Below are positions 54,044 to 61,650 of a stretch of 64,000 bases of DNA, piece by piece. Source of the DNA: Actimicrobium sp. CCC2.4 (GTDB lineage: Bacteria; Pseudomonadota; Gammaproteobacteria; Burkholderiales; Burkholderiaceae_D). A program made the translations under genes and the position numbers. How positions within the stretch are numbered: the stretch's first letter is position 1; every line of letters begins with the position of its first letter. The stretch covers positions 3,596,001 through 3,660,000 of the forward strand of contig NZ_CP133777.1 of NCBI RefSeq assembly GCF_034347385.1. The letters are read 5' to 3'. The notes under the pieces are model-generated. The model saw nothing but the letters and a program-made list of their open reading frames with translations, made no database searches and had not been told where the DNA came from.

Positions 54044-56870
54044 GGATCTGGTCATGTGCCAACAGGCCGTTGAGGGTGACGCCCGGACCCACGTTATCGA
54101 GCGTCGCCAGCGGGACCGACGGCGCACCGGTGCCGCCGCCACCGGTGGCATCAAACTGGATCGACGTCACGCCGCCGGTAGTGGTCACCTGCAGGAAATT
54201 GGCTTCGTGGCCGGCGAACGCCGTGTGGTCGATGCCGTGCCCTGACAGCAGGTCGCCGATATCGAGCACATCACCGGCGGTCGACGCGGTGGCTACCTTG
54301 AAATCGAGGATGTGGTCGCCGCCACTACCGGCCGCGAGGTCGCCGTTCTTGTAGACAAAGGTATTGATGCCCGGACCGCCGCTCAGCATGTCGTCGCCTG
54401 GCCCGCCGCTGATGATGTCGTTGACGGTGGTGCCATGGACGATATCGGCACCGGCTGTACCGCTGAAGCTGGTCGCGCTGTAATTGAGAACGAAATCATG
54501 CGTCGCCGTCGTGACCGCGCCGCCTGTTCCGCTTTCGGTCGCGCTGGCTGTTGCGGTCAGTTGCAGTGCCCCGGCGTAGCCCGCCGGTGCGCTCACCGAG
54601 ATCGTGCTGAGGTTCCAGTTCGCCCCGGCCGCAGAGTCGGCATTGAAAATCTCAATGGTCTGACCGGTGGTGGTAGCGACGAAGGTATGCGCCGCGGTAC
54701 CGTCCGTCACGCTGGTGCCGACCGGCATCCCGCTGAGGAAAATCGTGTGGTTCGCGGCATGGCCGGCGGCGTCACTGAATACGCCGGTGATCGATGGCAG
54801 CAAGGCGGCATGATCCTGATACGCGCTGGCGGTTTGCGTCAGGCGGAGGTTATCGATTACCCCGCCCAGGGTGTCGACCTTGCCATCGAGCGCACGGAAT
54901 TCGACCAGGTCGTTGCCGCCGGTGCCGGCAAATGAAAACGTATGGTGCAGCAAGCCGAAACTCTCGCCACCGGGCATCACGCCAATCACCGCGCCGTTGA
55001 CCAGCACTTGCAAGGTGCTGTTGTCGCCTGCCGCACCCGGCGTCGTGCGCGCCGAAAAGTCGACATCAAGCTGGTACACGGTGCCGCTGTGGGTGGCAAA
55101 TACCTGTTGCAGCGAATTGATGCCGGGTGTCGATTCGACTTCCAGCACCCGGTTGGTCGTCGACAGGCCGCCATAGACCGATTCCGGATTGATCTCGACC
55201 GATCCGGTAGCGCCCGTGACCGTATTATGCGCAACCCAGCCGCCGGCACTGCCGCCATTGAAATCATTGAATGCGCTCAGCACCGGCACTGCGCCGGTTT
55301 TCAGCGACACGGCGCCGGCATTGACGTCGGTCACCGGCAGGATGAACAGCGATACCGTCGTTGCTTTGCCGAGCGTGATGCCATCGGTAGGACGATAAAT
55401 GAAGCTGTCGCCACCCACATAGCCGGCAACCGGCACGTAATTGAACGAGCCATCCGCATTGAGCGTCAATGATCCGTGCTGGACATCGCGCGAGAGCACC
55501 GCTGTCAGGACAGCAGAGTCAAGGTCCGTATCGTTTTGCAGCACGCCCGGGCCCGACACCGACAGCGTGCCGCCCTGCTTGAGGCCGTACTGCTCCTTGA
55601 CACCGACCGGGCTGGCATTGACGTCGATGGTAACGGTGGCAACGTTGCTGTTGGCCGTACCGTCATTGGCCCGGTAGGTAAAACTGTCGGGACCGTGGTA
55701 GTTCGCGACGGGCGTGTAGGTAAATGTCCCGTCTACATTGACGACCACCACGCCGTGCGCAGCTTGCGTGACCAGGCCGGCAGTCAGCGCATTACCCTCG
55801 ACGTCGGTGTCATTGGCCAGCACCGTGGTGCCGTTCAGCACCAGGTTTTGCCCTACGACATAGCTGTCATTGACCGCCACCGGCGCATCGTTGACCGGAT
55901 TGACCGTCACCGTCACCGTCGCCGAACTGACATTGCCGAGCGCGTCGGTCAGCTTGTAGGTGAAGGTGTCCGGTCCGTTGTAATTGGCTACCGGCGTGTA
56001 GGTGTAAGACCCATCCGGATTGATCACTGCGGTGCCGTGGGTCGCGCCGGCATCGATGGTCCAGACATTACCGCCGGCGGATCCGGGCGTGTCGTTGGTG
56101 GCCACCGAGCCACTGACGGGGGTGTCTTCGTTGGTCGTGATGGCGTCGTTGGCAGTGGCTGGCGGCGTCGGTACTACGGGTGGCACTTCGGGTGGCACTT
56201 CAGGCGGCACTACGGGTGGAACTTCGGGTGGCACCTCCGGTGGCGTTACAGGTGGCACTACGGGCGGCACTACGGGCGGCACTGCGGGCGGCACCTCGGG
56301 CGGCACTACAGGTGGTACTGCAGGCGGCACCTCGGGTGGCGTATCGGCCAGTGCTGCCACCGGCTGCAAGCCGCCATTGACAAGAGGAATGGGCGGGACG
56401 GCAAAACCGCCTGCGGTATCGAAGCCGCTCGTGACATTGCCACGTGCCGCATTCTGGTCCACGACGACGAAGCTGCTGCCGCCGTCGTCGGTGGCACCGG
56501 CACCGGCTGCCGTTGCCGGTACCAGCGTGGTCGGATCGGCACCGGCGGCAATCGCGGCCTGGATGGCGGCGATGTCGCTTTGGTCGGTCGCCGCCTGGCG
56601 CGGATCGAAGACGCTGTCATCCAGCGCGATCTGTGAACTCCGACCAAGATCAACATGGGTGTTATTGACGAACTGGATATCGACCGCGCCATTGGCGGAA
56701 GTCTGGATCAGCTCATTCGCACTGACCTGGTCGCCTTCATGCAAGACCCGCTGGACACCGCTCTGATCGGTCGCCGTGACTTCGCCAACCACCAGCTTGA
56801 CGGTGCCGATGCTGCCGGCCTTGGTGCCGGCGGTGACGGGCTTGACGGACGTATTCGCTGCAGTGGCCAT
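54033..56870 (-). CDS. lapA: LapA/BapA-like type I secreted RTX adhesin with LapG-cleavable retention module
   Basis: A 945-residue adhesin, small for this class. Residues 1-130 form the retention module (GSIGTVKLVVGEVTATDQSG) ending with the TAAG cleavage site at about 120-123. A Pro-rich PPxV repeat linker (about 176-235) follows, then three cadherin/Ig-like repeats (about 237-520, e.g. GSYTYTPVANYNGPDTFTYK), a jellyroll-like domain (about 534-680), another beta-rich region, and RTX-type nonapeptides (ISGGPGDDMLSGGPGINTFVYK, about 835-860) with a C-terminal secretion region. There is no signal peptide. GGAG precedes the ATG at 56868-56870. It should be exported by LapB-LapC-LapE and regulated by LapD-LapG. 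Confidence 0.9.
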   Translation of the reverse strand: MATAANTSVKPVTAGTKAGSIGTVKLVVGEVTATDQSGVQRVLHEGDQVSANELIQTSANGAVDIQFVNNTHVDLGRSSQIALDDSVFDPRQAATDQSDIAAIQAAIAAGADPTTLVPATAAGAGATDDGGSSFVVVDQNAARGNVTSGFDTAGGFAVPPIPLVNGGLQPVAALADTPPEVPPAVPPVVPPEVPPAVPPVVPPVVPPVTPPEVPPEVPPVVPPEVPPEVPPVVPTPPATANDAITTNEDTPVSGSVATNDTPGSAGGNVWTIDAGATHGTAVINPDGSYTYTPVANYNGPDTFTYKLTDALGNVSSATVTVTVNPVNDAPVAVNDSYVVGQNLVLNGTTVLANDTDVEGNALTAGLVTQAAHGVVVVNVDGTFTYTPVANYHGPDSFTYRANDGTANSNVATVTIDVNASPVGVKEQYGLKQGGTLSVSGPGVLQNDTDLDSAVLTAVLSRDVQHGSLTLNADGSFNYVPVAGYVGGDSFIYRPTDGITLGKATTVSLFILPVTDVNAGAVSLKTGAVPVLSAFNDFNGGSAGGWVAHNTVTGATGSVEINPESVYGGLSTTNRVLEVESTPGINSLQQVFATHSGTVYQLDVDFSARTTPGAAGDNSTLQVLVNGAVIGVMPGGESFGLLHHTFSFAGTGGNDLVEFRALDGKVDTLGGVIDNLRLTQTASAYQDHAALLPSITGVFSDAAGHAANHTIFLSGMPVGTSVTDGTAAHTFVATTTGQTIEIFNADSAAGANWNLSTISVSAPAGYAGALQLTATASATESGTGGAVTTATHDFVLNYSATSFSGTAGADIVHGTTVNDIISGGPGDDMLSGGPGINTFVYKNGDLAAGSGGDHILDFKVATASTAGDVLDIGDLLSGHGIDHTAFAGHEANFLQVTTTGGVTSIQFDATGGGGTGAPSVPLATLDNVGPGVTLNGLLAHDQIHGV
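56166..56343 (-). repeat. In-frame 12-bp tandem repeats encoding a PPxV linker in lapA
   Basis: About fourteen copies of a 12-bp unit encode PPEV, PPAV, PPVV or PPVT in a row. Individual copies differ at one or two positions. Such arrays can gain or lose units without a frame change, altering linker length. Confidence 0.85.
56502..56513 (-). other. LapG cleavage-site codons (TAAG) in lapA
   Basis: Codons ACG GCA GCC GGT encode T-A-A-G at residues about 120-123 in the context LVPATAAGAGA. This matches the double-alanine motif cut by LapG in LapA-type adhesins, and sits at the expected end of the retention module. Confidence 0.8.
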
Positions 56871-57005
56871 GGGGATCTCCGGAAAGAAATACAGTTGATG
56901 AATTGACAGCATGGTAGCCGACCACACCGGCATTGCCATTGGACCAAAGTACTACCCGAACTAAAACGGGACAGCCGGGCACGGCGGCTTGATGCGCATG
57001 ACGGG

Positions 57006-57033
57006 TTGACGTGTACGCGCATCCGCCTATAAT
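57006..57033 (+). promoter_or_regulatory. Near-consensus sigma-70 promoter for the ribbon-helix-helix gene
   Basis: TTGACG (57006-57011) and TATAAT (57028-57033) are 16 bases apart. The -10 is perfect and the -35 differs from consensus by one base. Transcription would start near 57040, about 64 bases before the ATG at 57104, and directly beside a set of direct repeats. Confidence 0.8.
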
Positions 57034-57043
57034 TCCATCCAAT

Positions 57044-57076
57044 CAGATGGCGCACAGATGCCATGCAGATGCCATT
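57044..57076 (+). promoter_or_regulatory. Three tandem 11-bp direct repeats, candidate operator
   Basis: CAGATGGCGCA, CAGATGCCATG and CAGATGCCATT follow one another with exact 11-bp spacing, starting a few bases past the predicted transcription start. An 11-bp period places sites on one face of the helix. This suits a ribbon-helix-helix repressor controlling its own gene. Confidence 0.65.
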
Positions 57077-57103
57077 ATCAGAATTCACCCGAAGAAAGCT
57101 CCC

Positions 57104-57529
57104 ATGCGCACACCCGGCAGCCCCGCCCGAGTCATACCGAAAATCGCCGAAAGCGAAAAAATCACGATCAATCTCGGCCTGATCGACCTCGGACAAATCG
57201 ATTTGCTGGTGCAGGAAGGCTTTTACTCGAACCGCACCGACCTGATCCGTACCGCAATCCGCAACCACCTTGGCACCCATGCCGACATCCTGCGCCAGAC
57301 CGTGGCGCGCAAGAGCCTGGTTCTCGGGCTGCATCATTATTCCCGCAGCGACCTCGAGGCCGCACAACTGGCGGGCCAGAAGCTACAGATCCAGATCCTC
57401 GGACTGGCCAGCATCGCCACCGACGTCAGCGCCGAACTTGCGCTGGCTTCCATCGAATCTATTGTCGTGCTGGGCGCGCTGCATGCCAGCGATGAAGTCA
57501 AGCGCGCCCTGGCAGACCGTATCCACTAA
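57104..57529 (+). CDS. Ribbon-helix-helix (CopG/NikR-like) transcriptional regulator
   Basis: A 141-residue protein. ITINLGLIDLGQIDLLVQEGFYSNRTDLIRTAIRNHL (about residues 19-55) is a ribbon-helix-helix DNA-binding domain: a short strand followed by two helices with the S/N-R-T-D-L-I-R turn. The C-terminal part (about 60-141) contains two hydrophobic segments and could bind a ligand. The longer reading from 57011 is unlikely because the ATG at 57104 lies after the promoter and repeats. It precedes an esterase gene by 12 bp and may regulate it. Confidence 0.85.
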   Translation: MRTPGSPARVIPKIAESEKITINLGLIDLGQIDLLVQEGFYSNRTDLIRTAIRNHLGTHADILRQTVARKSLVLGLHHYSRSDLEAAQLAGQKLQIQILGLASIATDVSAELALASIESIVVLGALHASDEVKRALADRIH

Positions 57530-57541
57530 CGAAGGACACCC

Positions 57542-58687
57542 ATGAAACTGAACGACGACATGCAAGAACTCATGCGCAAGGCCAATAGCCTGCTGCAATC
57601 CGGCCCGAAGGGTATCGCCACCAGCCTGGTCCAGCGCGTTCTGCAACGCGCCCTGCCCGGCCTGGTGCCGCCGCCGGAACGCCCGGTCATGAAGGACATC
57701 AATCCGCCACCGCCGGGACGGGAGTTACCACCGGCACCGGAAGTCATTACGCCAGCGGGAGTGCCGGCCTTCGTGGCGGACCTGCTGGACCGCTTCGGCG
57801 TACGACCGCCGGCGGGCACGCCGCCACCGCCTGCCACCGAACGCGGCCAGTTCCTGTCCGGCACGCTCACCAATGCCGCCGGCACCCGCCAGTACAAGCT
57901 GTACGTCCCCGCTGCTTATACCGGACAGCCACTGCCGCTGGTGGTGATGCTGCACGGCTGCACCCAGAATCCGGACGACTTTGCGGCCGGCACCGAAATG
58001 AATGCCCAGGCCGAACTGACGCCCTGCTTCGTGCTGTATCCGGCGCAATCGAAATCGGCCAATGGCTCGCAGTGCTGGAACTGGTTCAATGCCGTCGACC
58101 AGCAGCGCGAACAGGGCGAGCCATCAATCATTGCCGACATCACGCGCAAGGTCATGGCCGACTACCGCGTGCTACCAAAGCAGGTGTATGTGGCCGGACT
58201 GTCGGCCGGCGGCGCGATGGCTGCCATCATGGGGAGCACCTATCCTGAGCTGTATGCCGCCGTCGGCATCCATTCCGGCTTGCCCTACGCGGCAGCCACT
58301 GACCTGATGTCGGCGATGAAAGCGATGCGCAATGGCATGAACGAAACCCGCTCGGCACAATCGCTGCCCAGCGGCACGCGACCGATCATCGTGTTTCATG
58401 GCGATCACGACAAGACCGTTCATCCGCGCAATGGCGAGCAGCTCATCGAGCAGCATGTGCGCAGCGATACGCCGTCGTCGACCGAAAACGGCCGGGTCCC
58501 GAACGGCCATTCGTACACCCGCACCCTGCACCGCAAGCGCGACGGCTCGCCCCTGGCCGAGCAGTGGCTGATCCATGGCGCTGGCCATGCGTGGTCGGGC
58601 GGCAGCAGCAAGGGCACCTACACCGATGCCCGCGGCCCGCACGCGACCCGCGAAATGATGCGATTCTTCGCCACGCAACAAGGCTGA
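57542..58687 (+). CDS. PHB-depolymerase-family esterase
   Basis: A 381-residue alpha/beta-hydrolase. After a Pro-rich N-terminal region (about residues 40-105), the catalytic domain has RQYKLYVPAAYTGQPLPLVVMLHGCTQNPDDFA (oxyanion region), CWNWF, VYVAGLSAGGAMAAIM with the nucleophile Ser in G-L-S-A-G, HGDHDKTVHPRNG with the Asp, and HGAGHAWSGG with the His. No signal peptide is evident, so the substrate could be intracellular poly-hydroxyalkanoate or short esters. It lies 12 bp after the ribbon-helix-helix regulator gene. Confidence 0.9.
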   Translation: MKLNDDMQELMRKANSLLQSGPKGIATSLVQRVLQRALPGLVPPPERPVMKDINPPPPGRELPPAPEVITPAGVPAFVADLLDRFGVRPPAGTPPPPATERGQFLSGTLTNAAGTRQYKLYVPAAYTGQPLPLVVMLHGCTQNPDDFAAGTEMNAQAELTPCFVLYPAQSKSANGSQCWNWFNAVDQQREQGEPSIIADITRKVMADYRVLPKQVYVAGLSAGGAMAAIMGSTYPELYAAVGIHSGLPYAAATDLMSAMKAMRNGMNETRSAQSLPSGTRPIIVFHGDHDKTVHPRNGEQLIEQHVRSDTPSSTENGRVPNGHSYTRTLHRKRDGSPLAEQWLIHGAGHAWSGGSSKGTYTDARGPHATREMMRFFATQQG

Positions 58688-58714
58688 GCTCAGCCTTCAA
58701 CCACAAGGAATTTC

Positions 58715-59041
58715 ATGATCCACGAAATGCGCACCTACCATTGCGCGCCGGGCAGACTGCCGGCGCTGAACCATCGCTTCCAGACCATCACGCTCGGCTT
58801 CTGGGAAAAATACGGCATCCGCCAGGTTGGTTTCTGGACCACGCTGGTCGGCCAGAGCAACCAGACGCTGACCTATATGCTGCAGTGGGACAGCCTGGCC
58901 GAACGCGAAACCAAATGGAATGCTTTTGCCGGCGATCCCGACTGGCTGGCGCAGCGCGCCGCCACCGAAGCCGAGGGCATCATTGTTGAACGGATCGAAA
59001 ACCAGTTGCTGGTGCCGACGGCGTATTCGGCACTACGCTAA
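58715..59041 (+). CDS. NIPSNAP family protein
   Basis: A 108-residue protein starting MIHEMRTYHCAPGRLPALNHRF, the NIPSNAP signature, with GFWTTLVGQSNQTLTYMLQWDSLAERETKWNAFAGDPDW, also typical. The fold is a dimeric ferredoxin-like barrel. The biochemical role of bacterial members is not known. It follows the esterase gene by 27 bp and is probably the last gene of the regulator-esterase transcript; it converges with the oxidoreductase gene, with 18 bp between stops. Confidence 0.88.
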   Translation: MIHEMRTYHCAPGRLPALNHRFQTITLGFWEKYGIRQVGFWTTLVGQSNQTLTYMLQWDSLAERETKWNAFAGDPDWLAQRAATEAEGIIVERIENQLLVPTAYSALR

Positions 59042-59059
59042 AGCAAGCGCCTGCACGCC

Positions 59060-60427
59060 TCAGTGCAACTTGATGCGCGGCACCGTCTTGCCGCGCAGCC
59101 ATTGCGCCAGCAAATCCAGCAGCATCCGCATTGGCCCTAGCAGCACCATCCGGTGCGAGCGGTACAGCGCCGCATACAGCAAACGGGCCAGCAAACCTTC
59201 GATCAGCAAGCTCTTGCCGGTCAGTTTTCCCATCAGATTGCCGACTGCATTGAAGCGCCCGAGCGACACCAGCGAGCCATGATCGAGAAATCGAAAAGCC
59301 GGCAGCGGCTTGCCGTCCAGCTGCAAGCGCAGCGCATTGACCAGAAAACCGGCTTGCTGATGCGCCGCCTGCGCGCGCGGCGGCACCGTGGTGTTTTTTT
59401 CCGGCCAGGGGCAACTGGCGCAATCCCCCATCGCAAAAATCGCCGGATCGATTTCGGTCTGCAAGCTGGCCAGCACCGGCACCTGGCCCAGCCGGTTGAC
59501 CGGCAAGCCGAGCTCGCCAAGAATCGGCGCGACCTTGATACCGGCCGACCAGACGATCAGGTCGGCCGGCAGGGACTTGCCGCTGGCGGTCAGCACTGCG
59601 TGCGCCTCGACCTTGACCACCGCTTCGCCGGTCAGAACGGTCACGTTCAATTGCTCCAGTAGCTTGCCGGTCTGCAGCGCGACACGCTCCGGCAACGGCG
59701 CCAGAATGCGTGGCCCGGCTTCGACCAGCGTCAGGTGAATATCGCGCTGGCCATCAAGATGATGCAGGCCGTAGGCACCGAAAACTTCCGCGGTATTGCG
59801 CAGTTCGGCGGCCAGCTCGACACCGGTAGCACCGCCGCCGACGATGACGACATCGACCCGCGAGGCGGCACCGGGCGTGGCCGCGCTGGTGTTTTGCGCG
59901 CGCATGCAGGCCGAAATCAGGCGACGGCGAAAATGTTCGGCCTGGCCCAGCGCATCGAGCGCCATCGCATGCGTGGCGGCACCCTCGACGCCAAAATAAT
60001 TGGTCATGCTGCCGATCGCCAGCACCAGCGTGTCGTAGGCCAGCGTGCGCGCCGGCAGTACCTCGATGCCTTCGTCATCGATCAGTGCCGCGACGCTGAG
60101 CTGCTTGGCCGCGCGGTCGAGTCCGCGCAGCTCGCCCTGCTGGAATTCAAAATGATGCCAGCGCGCCTGCGCGACATAATCGACCTGATGGGTATTGGCA
60201 TCCATGCTGCCGGCAGCGACTTCGTGCAGCAGCGGTTTCCACAGATGCGACGGCGAGCGGTCCACCAGCACGATCTCGGCCCGCCCCGACTTGCCGAGCT
60301 GTTGCCCGAGACGCGTCACCAGCTCCAGCCCGCCGGCACCGCCGCCGACGACGACGATGCGCGGCACACCGTCGGTTTTTTTGGAAGTGGAAGGAACAAT
60401 CGGTTGCAGCGTTGTCGGGGCAGTCAT
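59060..60427 (-). CDS. NAD(P)/FAD-dependent oxidoreductase (type II NADH dehydrogenase-like)
   Basis: A 455-residue flavoprotein with an N-terminal FAD-binding motif RIVVVGGGAGGLELVTRLG (about residues 23-41) and an NAD-binding motif DVVIVGGGATGVELAAELRN (about 195-214), then FAMGDCASCPWP (about 333-344) where the FAD pyrophosphate is held. C-terminal sequence GRFNAVGNLMGKLTGKSLLIEGLLARLLYAALYRSHRMVLLG resembles the membrane-binding tail of NDH-2 enzymes, which pass electrons from NADH to quinone without pumping. ATG at 60425-60427 has AAGG upstream. Confidence 0.9.
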   Translation of the reverse strand: MTAPTTLQPIVPSTSKKTDGVPRIVVVGGGAGGLELVTRLGQQLGKSGRAEIVLVDRSPSHLWKPLLHEVAAGSMDANTHQVDYVAQARWHHFEFQQGELRGLDRAAKQLSVAALIDDEGIEVLPARTLAYDTLVLAIGSMTNYFGVEGAATHAMALDALGQAEHFRRRLISACMRAQNTSAATPGAASRVDVVIVGGGATGVELAAELRNTAEVFGAYGLHHLDGQRDIHLTLVEAGPRILAPLPERVALQTGKLLEQLNVTVLTGEAVVKVEAHAVLTASGKSLPADLIVWSAGIKVAPILGELGLPVNRLGQVPVLASLQTEIDPAIFAMGDCASCPWPEKNTTVPPRAQAAHQQAGFLVNALRLQLDGKPLPAFRFLDHGSLVSLGRFNAVGNLMGKLTGKSLLIEGLLARLLYAALYRSHRMVLLGPMRMLLDLLAQWLRGKTVPRIKLH

Positions 60428-60594
60428 CGGCGAGCCTTGGCTATGAAGATCAGAAAACCATGATGCCATGATGCGGGCAAACGCCGCTGCTGCGTCTCAA
60501 TCGCCTATCTACCTATCTGTTACTCTGCGCGCACTGATGGAGCGCGACTCCAGACTCATCCCTTGCGGGTCCACTCCTTCACATCCATCACGCT

Positions 60595-61650
60595 TTGCTG
60601 ACTATTTTCCCTGCCCCCGCCCTCATTCTGACTGCGCTGCTCCTGCTGCCCGGCCCCGCGCTGGCGCAAGCCGCGCAGGTCGCGGCCGGTGCGATGCCCG
60701 TGATCGTGGCGGCCAGTACCAGTGCCCGCGACAACGTCGATCTGGAGATCATCGGCAGCGGTTCTGCGCAGCACTCGGTGGTGATTTTTCCGGCAGTTGC
60801 CGGAGAGGTTGTCGAGGTCGCGTTTGTTACCGGCCAGGCCGTTCGTGCCGGACAAGTGCTGCTGCGCCTGCTGGATCGACAGGAACGCCTGGCCGTTGAG
60901 CTGGCCTCGGCACAGGTCGATGCGGCCAAAGTGCTGGCCGATCGTTACGAGGCCACAAGAGGAACCGGTGCAGTGCCGGACCGTGTTCTCGACGAAGCAC
61001 TTGCGGTGTTGCGTGCTGCCCGGATCACCCTGGCGCAAGCCCGCGTCGCCCTGGCCGACAGGGTCGTCCTCGCGCCGTTTGCCGGCATCGTCGGTTTGTC
61101 TGATATCGAGCGCGGCGACCGGGTCACGACCGGCAGCGCGCTGACCACCATCGATGACCGGCGCGTGCTGCTCATCGACTTCGCGGTCCCCGAACCCTAT
61201 CTGGCACGTATCGCACCAGGCCACCTGATCGCGGCAGTCAACCCCGCTTATCCCGATCGTTCATTTGCCGGCAAGGTGTCCGGGATCGACAGCCGCGTCG
61301 ATCCGGTGTCGCGCAATGTGCGGGTGCGGGCAAGCGTCGCCAACACGGCCGATCTGCTGCGTCCCGGCATGTCTTTCGCGGTGCGGCTGTCGATGCCCGG
61401 AAAAACATTCGTCAGCGTGCCCGAACTGGCCCTGCAGTGGGGCCGCGACGGCTCTTTTGTGTGGGTCATCCGCGAAGGCAAGTCGGCAAAGGTGGCGGTT
61501 CGTCCGGTGCGGCGCACGTCAGGTCACGTGCTGGTCGACGGTGCGCTGACCAGCGGCGAGACCGTGGTGGTGGAAGGCGTGCAGCGACTGCGTGAAGGCA
61601 GTGACGTGCGGGTTGTGGGCAAGCCGGCCGATAGCAGCGCCGCCCGATGA
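60595..61650 (+). CDS. RND efflux periplasmic adaptor (membrane fusion protein)
   Basis: A 351-residue MexA/AcrA-like protein with a signal sequence (LTIFPAPALILTALLLLPGPALAQA). The lipoyl halves (VVIFPAVAGEVVEVAFVTGQAVRAGQVLLRL and RVVLAPFAGIVGLSDIERGDRV) flank a short coiled-coil hairpin. A beta-barrel domain with GKVSGIDSRVDPVSRNVRVRA and a membrane-proximal domain follow. The start appears to be TTG at 60595: no in-frame ATG precedes the signal peptide. Its stop overlaps the RND permease start (ATGA), so the two are coupled. Substrates are unknown. Confidence 0.9.
   Translation: MLTIFPAPALILTALLLLPGPALAQAAQVAAGAMPVIVAASTSARDNVDLEIIGSGSAQHSVVIFPAVAGEVVEVAFVTGQAVRAGQVLLRLLDRQERLAVELASAQVDAAKVLADRYEATRGTGAVPDRVLDEALAVLRAARITLAQARVALADRVVLAPFAGIVGLSDIERGDRVTTGSALTTIDDRRVLLIDFAVPEPYLARIAPGHLIAAVNPAYPDRSFAGKVSGIDSRVDPVSRNVRVRASVANTADLLRPGMSFAVRLSMPGKTFVSVPELALQWGRDGSFVWVIREGKSAKVAVRPVRRTSGHVLVDGALTSGETVVVEGVQRLREGSDVRVVGKPADSSAAR

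Noticed and set aside
56166-56343. CRISPR-like periodic repeats
   Set aside because: The period is 12 bp without spacers and lies in frame within lapA, so it is a coding repeat.
55476-56636. 386-codon plus-strand frame across lapA, including Tyr/Trp/Gly/Arg-rich repeats
   Set aside because: It is produced by the 12-bp repeat array and Ig-like repeats read backwards; no start signal or domain supports it.
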